From positions 1-33,237 of IMG/VR virus record IMGVR_UViG_3300037264_004223: a stretch of 33,237 nucleotides of DNA; one strand, written 5' to 3'. Shown here in pieces: positions 1-8,511 of this stretch (position 1 is the first letter of the stretch; each line of letters begins with the position of its first letter). Both the position numbers and the translations under genes were made by a program. Source of the DNA: a virus. The notes beneath the pieces are model-generated. The model worked only from the letters and a program-made list of their open reading frames with translations. It did no database searches and had not been told where the DNA came from.

Positions 1-149
1 ACGCCGCAACCATCATAGGCGTTAGTGTGCCCCCTACCAGGGTAGTTCCAGGCGATTATTTCACATTCGAGATGGGACTAACCAGCGTAGGAACCAATGC
101 TGGTTCAGATCATTTCAGAACCATATTCTCTGCTAAGAAGGAAAACTAA
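1..149 (+). CDS. C-terminal end of an unidentified protein, probably virion
   Basis: A reading frame enters from the left edge (first full codon at base 3) and stops with TAA at 147-149, leaving 48 visible residues. The fragment contains the stretch PGDYFTFEMGLTS and ends in a basic KKEN tail. I do not recognise a family. Its stop overlaps the next start (TAATG), which suggests translational coupling. Because the following genes look like virion components, this is probably one as well, but that rests on position only. Confidence 0.6.
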   Translation, partial: AATIIGVSVPPTRVVPGDYFTFEMGLTSVGTNAGSDHFRTIFSAKKEN

Positions 150-550
150 TGCCGGGACGACTAAAGCTCTTTGACGGAACTCAATTCGTTGAGATTACCA
201 CTACTTCTCAGAAGCAGACTAAAAGTTTCACCACGATTACTGTGGCTGGTACTGGGGGTTCCGGGCAATTCAACGAAGCTAGCTTCAATAACCGCTCTTG
301 GGTTAGGAAACTCACGGTTACTCCCACCGTCGGATCGGTAAACAGCTACGTCATTGAGTTCTTCCATGACGGCACCTTTACCGCGGACAAGTTGGAGTAC
401 AAGGCCACGGCCAGCGGCACCTTCATTGACAACGCGGGTTGGTTCCATGAGGACGAAGAGAGTTCCGATGAACTGCATTTGAGGATCACCAACAATTCGT
501 TGGCAAGTAGTACTTTCACAGTTGCGCTGGTGGCGGAGGTTTTCGCCTAA
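149..550 (+). CDS. Hypothetical protein, probable virion component
   Basis: This gene encodes 133 residues, rich in Thr, Ser, Val and Phe with an alternating polar/hydrophobic pattern, so an all-beta fold is likely. There is no signal peptide, membrane helix or recognisable catalytic motif. The start overlaps the preceding TAA, and its own stop overlaps the next ATG, so it is coupled on both sides. It lies directly before two paralogous proteins and the large repeat protein. A small tail, baseplate or head-decoration protein fits this setting. That is inferred from position and composition; no family was recognised. Confidence 0.65.
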   Translation: MPGRLKLFDGTQFVEITTTSQKQTKSFTTITVAGTGGSGQFNEASFNNRSWVRKLTVTPTVGSVNSYVIEFFHDGTFTADKLEYKATASGTFIDNAGWFHEDEESSDELHLRITNNSLASSTFTVALVAEVFA

Positions 551-1446
551 TGAGTTTCATCTATCAAAACCTTACAGTTTCTGGCTCCAGGGCTGATACA
601 GAAGGGGCTTCCAAGTTCATTACGGTGGCGCGCACTTTTCTAGAAGCGGCCGGCTGGCAGATGATTGACGACCGCACTGCCCAGGCCGGTAGCGCTACGC
701 CTTCCCTAACTCATAAACTGGTCTTTTCATCCCTAGGTGAGACAGGAAACCTTCCCACCTACTACATGACTATCTTTTCGGGAACCGGTGCAGCTGTAGC
801 CAGCAGCCTGGTTTCTTTCATGATGAGTACTGCCTACGACACGGTTGCCCACGATGTTCCTTCTAGCGGGGTATCTACTAACGTCAGCAATGCCCAGGAT
901 GTTCAGACTGTTCTAAATACCCCCTCGGAGGCTAACTTTGAAGTTTGGATGTCCGGGGATTCCCAAGGGGTAGTTTTTGTTACTCGTCAAGCCTCCACCT
1001 ATGACACCATCTGTGTAGGCAGAGCGAATTCTTTTTCTTCCGTAGCGCAAAATTCTTTCCCATTGTATATCAATGGGGCCAGTGGTAACGTTATTACAGT
1101 TACTAATACCTCGACCGTGCGGACTATAGGTGGGAATCCCCCTCAGTCTTTCAACGCGACGTCCGAGGCCTCGATCGGATTTACCAGCCTGGCCAGTACT
1201 AATCAGCCATACGACTTGGATGCGGCCACTTCTATTTTCCTAGCTGTCCCTCTTGCCTTACGCTACAGTGATGCCAATCCTGTCCGTAAGGGGGTGGCGG
1301 GCACATTGCGTAATGTATGGGCCACTGTTGGGACTGCCGCCGGGGCTTTTGCGGAAGGACGGCTTACTGCCTCGGGTACCTTTGGGGTTCAAACTTACCG
1401 AGTTTTCCCTAATGCTGCGGATGCTTTACTAATCAGAGAAACATAA
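550..1446 (+). CDS. Hypothetical virion-type protein, paralogue A of a tandem pair
   Basis: This 298-residue protein is clearly related to the gene just downstream (1459-2340). Both begin with MSF, then share a TEG-x-SK element near residue 20, a GW-x3-DDR-x-AQAG-x-A block near residues 36-50, a THK, an LGE-x-G, a STAYDT-x-AHDVP block in the middle, an NQP-Y element, a PVRKG motif near residue 250, and a C-terminal LLIR. The protein is beta-rich with no membrane helix or signal peptide. Its ATG overlaps the upstream TAA, so translation is probably coupled. Position between other structural genes suggests a tail or baseplate role, but I know no family for it. Confidence 0.75.
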   Translation: MSFIYQNLTVSGSRADTEGASKFITVARTFLEAAGWQMIDDRTAQAGSATPSLTHKLVFSSLGETGNLPTYYMTIFSGTGAAVASSLVSFMMSTAYDTVAHDVPSSGVSTNVSNAQDVQTVLNTPSEANFEVWMSGDSQGVVFVTRQASTYDTICVGRANSFSSVAQNSFPLYINGASGNVITVTNTSTVRTIGGNPPQSFNATSEASIGFTSLASTNQPYDLDAATSIFLAVPLALRYSDANPVRKGVAGTLRNVWATVGTAAGAFAEGRLTASGTFGVQTYRVFPNAADALLIRET

Positions 1447-1458
1447 GGAGATATTGCT

Positions 1459-2340
1459 ATGTCATTTGCTTACAGACAAGTTACTATTTCTGGTCATCGA
1501 ATCGGAACCGAAGGAACCTCCAAGGCCCTCAATGAGATCGTTGACGTAATGGTCAACCAGATGGGCTGGGTATTGAATGATGATCGCCGGGCCCAGGCTG
1601 GAAATGCCAGCATCATTACCACTCATAAGGTAGCCTTGCGTTCTAATTTGGGAGAATCCGGAGATCAGCCGCAGTGGCATGTGGTCCTTACCTCGGGAGT
1701 TGCCGCGGCTGTTCAGGATAACAGCATTGGGTGCCAGATTTCTACGGCTTACGATACGGCCGCCCACGATGTTCCGGGTACGGGAATTGAGACCCCCGCC
1801 GATCACACTAACCAAGCCTTGAACACTGATTCGGATGCCCAGTTCATCTTATGGATCTCTGGAAACAAGGATGGAGTTGTCCTAGTAACTCAAGAACAGG
1901 GCCAATTCAACTGGATGAGTTTCGGTAGAAGCCAGCATTTCCTGGCTAACAACCTAGAACCTTATGGTTTGTATCTGGTTTCGGGCAACGCGACCGCTAA
2001 CCCTAACGTTACTCAGGTTCCATCTATTGCCGGACAGCCCCCTCAGCAGTTTCTCGCCACGGAGGCGGGCTTTATAGACTATCCCCTGGCTACTACTAAC
2101 CAGCCCCAGTATAGTTTGGGAGAGACAGAGGCCATTTTTACTGCCTTTCCTCTTATCCATGTAGTAAACGATAGCGCCCCCGTTCGTAAGGGAGCGATTG
2201 GCATCTGCAATAATTTCTGGTCAGCAGTGAGCGACAATGCAGGCATCATTAGTCCCACTGAATTCGTGGTTTCTGGTACCGGCGAAAGATATATGGCATT
2301 CGGATCTACCACCGCCACCCTGCTTATTCGAAAGAGCTAA
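1459..2340 (+). CDS. Hypothetical virion-type protein, paralogue B of a tandem pair
   Basis: This 293-residue protein is the second copy of the tandem pair. It keeps the shared blocks in the same order: GW-x3-DDR-x-AQAG early, STAYDT-x-AHDVP in the middle, PVRKG near residue 250, and LLIR at the end. Overall similarity is moderate, so the duplication is old. Unlike its neighbour it has an independent, strong ribosome binding site (AAGGAG at 1445-1450, 8 bases before ATG), so it can be translated without coupling and perhaps at a different level. The function is unknown. A tail-associated role is inferred from its neighbours. Confidence 0.75.
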   Translation: MSFAYRQVTISGHRIGTEGTSKALNEIVDVMVNQMGWVLNDDRRAQAGNASIITTHKVALRSNLGESGDQPQWHVVLTSGVAAAVQDNSIGCQISTAYDTAAHDVPGTGIETPADHTNQALNTDSDAQFILWISGNKDGVVLVTQEQGQFNWMSFGRSQHFLANNLEPYGLYLVSGNATANPNVTQVPSIAGQPPQQFLATEAGFIDYPLATTNQPQYSLGETEAIFTAFPLIHVVNDSAPVRKGAIGICNNFWSAVSDNAGIISPTEFVVSGTGERYMAFGSTTATLLIRKS

Positions 2341-2343
2341 TCT

Positions 2344-2955
2344 ATGGCCCTAAACACTTCCCCGCCACTTACAAGCGGTGTAGTTGTACTATCGGGAAGT
2401 GATTTTTTCAGCCCGCTGTCTAGTGATTTTCCTGTCCTAATGCAGTTAGAGCAGGTGGATCCGATTTTCAACAGCCCGGCCTCTGGTTCTGTACTCATCT
2501 TGGGTAATGCCCCTCACGTGAATTCTACTGGAATTTTCAACAATACGTTAATGGGGCTAATGCTTACCGATCCCACTGCCGCGGGCACATCCAGGACCAC
2601 GGCCGAGCGCCCGCTTCGTCTTACTAATCCTATCACCATTACCAGCGGAATCTCCAGTACCGCGGTTAAAGGTTTGATGCACACTGATGTGCGTGTAACC
2701 GAGGGGAATAACCTGCTCATTGCCCAAGTAATGCGGGTGCCCCAAGATACCGGAATTCGCCGCACCGATGTAACCACAAGCGGGGTGGTGATTTTGGACA
2801 TCTTCCCGGACGCCGGCTCCGCCGCAGAGGTTTTCGTTCCGCCAGTAGTAATCAATGCGCGTGTCTTCCCGCTATTCCAGGGGCCATTCCCCGCTCATGA
2901 TAGGAGGATCTTCCCAGTCCTACCGCAATTCTCTACGCTGACTCCAGGAGACTAA
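2344..2955 (+). CDS. Hypothetical protein, probable virion component
   Basis: This gene encodes 203 residues with low charge, many Ser, Thr, Val, Pro and Gly, and no membrane segment or catalytic motif. The C-terminal third is rich in Pro and aromatics (VFVPPVV, FPLFQGPFP). The ribosome binding site is weak (AAAGAG shortly before the start) and it begins four bases after the preceding stop, so coupled translation is likely. It ends five bases before the 1250-residue repeat protein. Small proteins placed directly before a large receptor-binding protein are often tail-tip or connector proteins. That is inference; no family was recognised. Confidence 0.65.
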   Translation: MALNTSPPLTSGVVVLSGSDFFSPLSSDFPVLMQLEQVDPIFNSPASGSVLILGNAPHVNSTGIFNNTLMGLMLTDPTAAGTSRTTAERPLRLTNPITITSGISSTAVKGLMHTDVRVTEGNNLLIAQVMRVPQDTGIRRTDVTTSGVVILDIFPDAGSAAEVFVPPVVINARVFPLFQGPFPAHDRRIFPVLPQFSTLTPGD

Positions 2956-2960
2956 CCTAG

Positions 2961-5900
2961 ATGACGTATAATCGGTTTCTTTACAACACCGCGCTATGGA
3001 ATGCCGGGCGTGAAGAAGCCGCAGGTATCGCTAGGTCTATCATCCAGGCCCACACAGGCCCCCACATTCAAGCTGTTGTTGGTAATGATGGGGGCACCAG
3101 TTTCATTTCAGACTTCGTCATTACCGAAGGCACGGTCGTCAAGCCTCCCACCCAGTTCAATTTCCCGGACTTGAGTGCGTGGATTCGTGCCTACCAAGTT
3201 GGCCCATCGTCCGAAGGCACCGCTGGCGGCTATGCCAAGGATGACCTTGCTTCTCTGATTAGAGCCCAGCAGTTCAAAGATCTGCCGGCCTGCATCTTCT
3301 TGGTGAACAATCTTCCCAACTTGCCGGCCCGCATCTTCGGTCTGTTGCAAGCCAACCTCATCGCCACCATCTTGGGTGAGCTGGGCATGCACGACTTGCC
3401 TGCTATCATTCAGGCGACGGTCGCGAATTTGCCAGCCAGGATGCTGGGTATCAATGCGCCCAATCTTCCTGGTTTCATCTTTGTCAATCCTCCGGGAAAC
3501 CTTGGGGCTCGTATTTGGTCACCGTTGGATTTGCGCGCTACTTTGTCCCCAGTGCAGTTCCAGGATCTACCAGCCAGCATTCGCGGTTTCCAGTTTTCCG
3601 ACTTGCCTGCCAGAATGTTGGGTATTGCCGCCCCCAACTTCATTGCATTCATTCGTGGTGTGGCCGCGGACATCAAAGACATGCCTGCCCGCATGTTGCC
3701 GTTGGTCTTTGACCCAGGACTACCTGCCACCATCAACCCAGTCTTTACGGGAGATACCGGCTTCGGGGTGGGCCTAACAGCCCAGGTTGCCGGTCACGGT
3801 GGCTTCCAAAGTCTCCAAGGTATTGTCAAGTCGATAACCAGCACTACAAGCAGTCTGAGTGCTGCTATTATTGCGGGAGGAGTAGTAGATCTTCCTGCCA
3901 TCATTGAACTTCTGGGTGCTGGCAATCTAATCGCTACCATCGGAACCATTCCTCTAAACGAGAGAGATAGGTTCCTCAACGCCTTCCTACACGCACTTAT
4001 CCCGGCGGATCTGGGCGCAACGATGACCATCAGTGAGAACGTGGCGTTCTTGGCTGCTACGATTTCGTCTCTACGACAAATAGATGATTTGTCAGCATTC
4101 ATTAGGGTGGCCGAAACTTTCGTTACTGCCATTCTCACTATTAGCACCTTGGCCTCTCGCGATCTACGTGCAACCATTGGTAATCCTAACTGCGAAGGTG
4201 GTTCGGCCAGCGTTCTACTCAGCGCAATTGCCACCGCCCAGCACAAGGGTGACATTAGCGCGTTCATTCAGTCTTTCGCCGAAAAGAATCTGATTGCCAC
4301 TATCAATACGACCGATACCTTCTTTGCCTACGATACCATTTCCATTACCTTCAGCCCCCGACCTCGGGCCACAGTTCCTCCAGGCACTCCGTTCAATACA
4401 ACGGATACTATCACGATCAACTTTGCTCCGTTCCGAGGTAAGAACCTCAGCGCGCTACTCAATGCTATTCAGAACAACGTTTACCTGGGCGCTACCATTA
4501 CAGCAGTGTTCCCGCTTCCGAAAGTTGTGCCGGCGGTCAATAGACTCACAGCTGCAGACCTACGCTTGGGCGAAGATCAGAACATCCAAGAGATCACCCT
4601 CCAGTTGGAAGGTGCCCTACTAGAGTACATTTATGTCAATGGTACCGATCAAGCCTTCATCAAGGACCCCAACGAGGATTGGAAGATCAATGTTCGTTCC
4701 TTCCGACCTATTGCTGCCGGCCTGTTTGGGGATCGCGCCGCTGGTAAGATCTGTCGCTTGGGCAATCTGGCCTCCTTCCACACCATGGACGAAGCTGTTC
4801 GTTCCTGCATTCAAGCCGTTCTTGGTTACACCGATGAGTCTAACATGGTCGCCTACATTCAAGCTAGAGGCTATATTAACGATTTCCCGGCCACCATCAG
4901 CATATCGGATGTCTTTGACGACTTGAATGCTTTTGCTGGGCGCGTGTTTCCTGTTGATCTCGGCGCGTTGGTGGGTGTGAAGAGTATCAGTAATCCCAAC
5001 TTGGGTGCGTACATCCGAACTACCTACACGGGCGTCATTGGTAACATGGGTGCCTTCATCGATCTGGTACGAGAGCTGACCCTGACAGGAACGATCAGCG
5101 GAGCTGGCGGCGCACCTTACCAACCGGGAGTGCTGAATGCCTATCTTCTCGGCGCAACCATCCCGTCTATTTACCAAACCTCTGCCCTCATGGCTTTTAT
5201 CGACCCCGGATCAAACACAGGCTCCTTCCTCTTCCCAGGCACTAGCGGGGGCATCATCAAGCCTCGCCTTACTGTGGGGTTGGGTTCGGACATCTTCTCC
5301 TTTGCTCTCTACCGACGCAAGTTCTCGATTTCCTTCTGGGTGCGTTGGGACAATACAGTTGGTAATCCAGCCACAGCTGATACCATCCTGGGCATGGCTA
5401 CTGATTTCACCAAAGCAGATGGGTTGGGTTTTGATTGGGTCGCAGCGACTGCATCGGATCCGCCCGCTATCCGCTTTTACGTAAACAACCAGTCTACTAC
5501 AACCGCCCAGGGTATCACCAGCGGAGATAGTACCCCCTTTACTACCGACCAGTGGGTCCATGTAGTTGGCACGTATGATGCTAATGCGGCCTCCAACAAC
5601 GTTCGTCTCTACATGAACGGAGTTCAGAAGGCCACCAAGACGCACACCATTGATCTGTCAGGGCTGAGCAACGCTCTGGAGATTGGCAGAATTAGTTCGG
5701 CGACCCCAGATGCCAACTACCCCACCCAGCACTTCGATGAGTTCGGACTCTGGTTAGGCGTGGCTTTGTCGGGAAGCGAAGTTACTGCTCTCTTTGATGA
5801 GGGCTTCACTCCTGCCCACGATCTCCGCTCTAATCGAGGAGCTTACACCCACGCTTCCGATTTGGCTACCTACTACCGCTTTGAAAATACTGCCACAACC

Positions 5901-6713
5901 TTCCCGACCGAAGTCAACGCAGTTACAGCGGGCGTGTTTGACGGAACCTATGCCGATTTGGCAGTAACCGATGCGTCTGACTATACCCCTTCGGACGATG
6001 CGGCCGCCATGGACTTCAACAGCAGCACTCGCTTTGACGCGACAGGTACCGACTTACCACTCCTGGTCAACACCTCGGGTAGTTTCAGCGTAATGGCCTG
6101 GGCCAACAAGAATACAACCACTGCTTTGAAGTACCTGGCTGGCAGCTGGCACTCCAGCGACACTACTGGAATTATTCCCACCATGCGCATTAGTACCTCC
6201 AGCTCTAACCGCTGGACTTTAGAAATGAACACTCAGGGCAATAGCCCTACTACCATTACTGATTCGACTCAAACAGTCGTCAACAATGGTACCAGATGGT
6301 ATCAGGTAGTTACTACCTACGATGTCAGCAATCGATCTATGCGACTTTATGTGGATGGTACATTGGTATCTTCCGGCACTTTGTCCGCTAGCAGTAAACG
6401 CATCAACGAATTTACTATTGGCGCAGCGCGCACCAGCAATAGCCCCGGCGCATCACCTTGGGATGGATTCATAGATACTGTAGCAGTCTGGGATACCAAT
6501 CTCAGTACCACGGATGTGTCAACAATGTACAATGGCGGCACTGCTGAAACTGATTTGCGCACCTTGAATACAGTGGCCAATCTGCAGGTTTGGTACCGAT
6601 TAGGTGAGGCAGGGGATACCCTGACCGAAATCGTCGATCGCTCTGGGCATAATCGTGATTTGCCAAGAACTAACTCTGGAAATTCCATCGTGGATGAAAC
6701 TCCGTTCCTATAG
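2961..6713 (+). CDS. Large adhesin/tail-fibre-like protein with short tandem repeats and two LamG-like domains
   Basis: This 1250-residue protein has three parts. Residues about 70-746 carry roughly 35 copies of a motif [DN]-[LF]-x-A-x-[IM], often written DLPAxI or NLPARM. Between residues 95 and 253 these recur every 10-14 residues, mostly 12, which suggests a solenoid or beta-helical stalk; later copies are more widely spaced. Residues about 755-970 and 1010-1220 look like two LamG (concanavalin A-like) jelly rolls: each has an F-S-[IV]-x-x-W strand near its start, then W-[VY]-[HQ]-V-V-x-T-Y-D, and R-L-Y-[MV]-[ND]-G. Such domains bind glycans. The start has AGGAG at 2946-2950. A host-binding fibre or spike is likely, but virion location is inferred from context. 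Confidence 0.8.
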   Translation: MTYNRFLYNTALWNAGREEAAGIARSIIQAHTGPHIQAVVGNDGGTSFISDFVITEGTVVKPPTQFNFPDLSAWIRAYQVGPSSEGTAGGYAKDDLASLIRAQQFKDLPACIFLVNNLPNLPARIFGLLQANLIATILGELGMHDLPAIIQATVANLPARMLGINAPNLPGFIFVNPPGNLGARIWSPLDLRATLSPVQFQDLPASIRGFQFSDLPARMLGIAAPNFIAFIRGVAADIKDMPARMLPLVFDPGLPATINPVFTGDTGFGVGLTAQVAGHGGFQSLQGIVKSITSTTSSLSAAIIAGGVVDLPAIIELLGAGNLIATIGTIPLNERDRFLNAFLHALIPADLGATMTISENVAFLAATISSLRQIDDLSAFIRVAETFVTAILTISTLASRDLRATIGNPNCEGGSASVLLSAIATAQHKGDISAFIQSFAEKNLIATINTTDTFFAYDTISITFSPRPRATVPPGTPFNTTDTITINFAPFRGKNLSALLNAIQNNVYLGATITAVFPLPKVVPAVNRLTAADLRLGEDQNIQEITLQLEGALLEYIYVNGTDQAFIKDPNEDWKINVRSFRPIAAGLFGDRAAGKICRLGNLASFHTMDEAVRSCIQAVLGYTDESNMVAYIQARGYINDFPATISISDVFDDLNAFAGRVFPVDLGALVGVKSISNPNLGAYIRTTYTGVIGNMGAFIDLVRELTLTGTISGAGGAPYQPGVLNAYLLGATIPSIYQTSALMAFIDPGSNTGSFLFPGTSGGIIKPRLTVGLGSDIFSFALYRRKFSISFWVRWDNTVGNPATADTILGMATDFTKADGLGFDWVAATASDPPAIRFYVNNQSTTTAQGITSGDSTPFTTDQWVHVVGTYDANAASNNVRLYMNGVQKATKTHTIDLSGLSNALEIGRISSATPDANYPTQHFDEFGLWLGVALSGSEVTALFDEGFTPAHDLRSNRGAYTHASDLATYYRFENTATTFPTEVNAVTAGVFDGTYADLAVTDASDYTPSDDAAAMDFNSSTRFDATGTDLPLLVNTSGSFSVMAWANKNTTTALKYLAGSWHSSDTTGIIPTMRISTSSSNRWTLEMNTQGNSPTTITDSTQTVVNNGTRWYQVVTTYDVSNRSMRLYVDGTLVSSGTLSASSKRINEFTIGAARTSNSPGASPWDGFIDTVAVWDTNLSTTDVSTMYNGGTAETDLRTLNTVANLQVWYRLGEAGDTLTEIVDRSGHNRDLPRTNSGNSIVDETPFL
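3243..3734 (+). repeat. Coding region for about fourteen tandem ~12-residue units
   Basis: Within the 1250-residue protein, residues 95, 107, 120, 132, 145, 156, 168, 180, 190, 202, 214, 226, 240 and 253 each begin a unit of the form [DN]-L-P-A-x-[IM]. The spacing is 12, 13, 12, 13, 11, 12, 12, 10, 12, 12, 12, 14 and 13 residues. The repeat is clear at protein level but diverged at DNA level, so it is old and kept by selection on the protein. Confidence 0.8.
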
Positions 6714-6716
6714 CCC

Positions 6717-6753
6717 TTGACTTTCTCAAATAGATCTCGTATCATTGTATCAT
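6717..6753 (+). promoter_or_regulatory. Sigma70-like promoter for the replication block
   Basis: TTGACT at 6717-6722 and TATCAT at 6740-6745 are separated by exactly 17 bases, close to the bacterial sigma70 consensus. A second TATCAT lies at 6748-6753. It sits in the 80-base gap between the tail-type gene and the sliding clamp, one of very few gaps in the window. The same layout recurs at 32896-32924. The clamp gene follows with a GGAGAGG ribosome binding site at 6783-6789. Confidence 0.7.
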
Positions 6754-6793
6754 AAGAGGCAGGATACCCCTGTCTTTACAACGGAGAGGTAAA

Positions 6794-7945
6794 ATGAAAT
6801 TCAGTATTCTTGCCAAAGATCTGAAGCGGGCTCTCGCTACATGCAATGAGATTGCTCCCGCAAGTTCTGCCATTGCAGAAGAGAAGACTGGTGTGCTTGT
6901 TCGCACCCAGAAGGATAGCGTAGTTTTTATGGCGTCGGACGACACGTCCTACGTTAGCGTTAGTGTTCCTGCTCAAGTGAAGGAGCAGGGTGAGGCTCTG
7001 GTACGTTGTGGGTCTGTGACCAGTTCCGTCTCCGCCACCTTTGAAGAGGACAATAACGATGTCCAGGTGGAGAAGACGGACAAGGGCACCCTCAAGGTTT
7101 CCGGGCTGAGTACGGTACGCCACACCCGAAACTTCCCGCTGCTCAACGCGGGGTTCTTTGTAGAGACCCCCAAGTTTGAGAGCGACAAGGCCACTCAAAT
7201 CAAGGCCTTGGACTTCCAGGATGGTATTCTTGCGGTAGCCCACGCGGCTTCCCGAGATACCTCCAAGTTGCACTTCAACTGCATCGCCACCACCTTCGCT
7301 GATAGCGAAGTTGTTTTCGCCGCTACTGACGGCATCCAAATCGCTGAATTCCGCAAAGCCGCGCAGATCCCCAAGAAGGGACTACGCGGCTCTTTTATTT
7401 TGGGCCTAAAATTCGCGAGCGTCGTTAGCAAGCATGTGGCGGACATCCTTCGTGAGGGTGAAGGTGTAGATGTAGTCGGGATCTACGTGTCGGGAGACAA
7501 CTTCTTTCTACGCAGCGGAGAGACCATACTCGTTGGTACCCTGCTCAACACCAAGTTCCCGGAGTATGCGCCCTACCTTCAGACCCAGGGCAAGCTCCTG
7601 GCCATCTTCCCGCGTGAGGCTTTCCTCAAGACCCTATCGGGTCTTCAGCCCACCGTTGATGCCAAGAGCCATCGCATGGTCCTTGATGCTCGACAGAAGG
7701 AAGGCGAATGCGTGCTGTCCAACTCCAGTATCACTGGGGAAGGTGTCAGCTCCGAACTCAACGTTAAGACTCCGGAAGACTTTACCTTCCACTTCGACTC
7801 CATGCTGCTCCAGAACTCGGTTCGACAGCTGAAGGGTGAGGATTTTGAGCTTTACTTCGTGGCTAACGCCCCGCATGTGGTACTCAAGTCCCCGAAGAAT
7901 GACGACTTCAAGGCCCTGGTGTGTACGCTCAAGCCGGTTAGTTAA
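6794..7945 (+). CDS. dnaN: DNA polymerase III beta-type sliding clamp
   Basis: This 383-residue protein matches bacterial beta clamps in length and in landmark segments. It begins MKF-x-I with a following amphipathic helix. The middle has ATDGIQIAEFRKA, corresponding to the ATDGHRLA segment of DnaN, and then a T-K-FPEY segment corresponding to the FPDY element. It ends with a short C-terminal strand (LKPVS), as beta clamps do. Beta clamps are rings that encircle DNA and tether polymerases and other enzymes. It is the first gene after a good promoter and has a clear ribosome binding site. No clamp-loader subunit is visible in the window, so the phage may use the host loader or encode one elsewhere. 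Confidence 0.9.
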   Translation: MKFSILAKDLKRALATCNEIAPASSAIAEEKTGVLVRTQKDSVVFMASDDTSYVSVSVPAQVKEQGEALVRCGSVTSSVSATFEEDNNDVQVEKTDKGTLKVSGLSTVRHTRNFPLLNAGFFVETPKFESDKATQIKALDFQDGILAVAHAASRDTSKLHFNCIATTFADSEVVFAATDGIQIAEFRKAAQIPKKGLRGSFILGLKFASVVSKHVADILREGEGVDVVGIYVSGDNFFLRSGETILVGTLLNTKFPEYAPYLQTQGKLLAIFPREAFLKTLSGLQPTVDAKSHRMVLDARQKEGECVLSNSSITGEGVSSELNVKTPEDFTFHFDSMLLQNSVRQLKGEDFELYFVANAPHVVLKSPKNDDFKALVCTLKPVS

Positions 7946-8511
7946 TGAGTTCTCTCTACTTTGATGAAGAAGAGGCCGTCAGAGAGCTGAAAGAACGTGG
8001 GTATCGCGTACTTAAGGTGGATTTTCCTGACAAGGTTTCCAACATCAAGGATTTGGTAGATTACTTCTACGCCCGGCGTATGTACTACAATCAAGAGCGA
8101 GAGTTTCCGATTAGTCGGAACTTCGATGAAGATCAGAAGTACATGAGTGTGTTTGTGAAGAAGCGGCAGGATACGGGCTTGAGCCGCATCCAAGCAGTCC
8201 GAGAATGTTCGATGCTTATCGAAGCTACCTTTAGGTTCGAAAAGCATCTCAAGTTGAGAGAGCCCATTTTGAGCCCGCAGGCTCTTACGGTTGGCTTTAT
8301 CATCGCGAAAGTGTGCGCTATCGTCAATGACGAGATCGCCGAAGCCAGCGAAGCGGAAACCGGGCGATACATAGACGAGATCAACGAAGTTTACGAAACG
8401 GAATTTGCCCAGCGCGACGCCGAGCGCGCCGCTGAGAGCAGACGACGTATAATGGAGGGTTTACATGACCAAAGAGACAGGAAATCTCAAAGTCGTACAA
8501 AATGCGATTGA
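7945..8511 (+). CDS. Hypothetical protein between sliding clamp and RecA
   Basis: This gene encodes 188 residues that look largely helical and strongly charged, with no membrane segment. The first 60 residues are acidic/basic with several aromatics (YFYARRMYYN), and the last 50 form a long charged helix rich in Glu, Ala and Arg. It starts on the clamp stop codon (TAATG) without its own ribosome binding site, and its end overlaps the RecA gene by 47 bases, so the three genes are translationally linked. I do not recognise the family. Position suggests an accessory protein of replication or recombination. Confidence 0.7.
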   Translation: MSSLYFDEEEAVRELKERGYRVLKVDFPDKVSNIKDLVDYFYARRMYYNQEREFPISRNFDEDQKYMSVFVKKRQDTGLSRIQAVRECSMLIEATFRFEKHLKLREPILSPQALTVGFIIAKVCAIVNDEIAEASEAETGRYIDEINEVYETEFAQRDAERAAESRRRIMEGLHDQRDRKSQSRTKCD

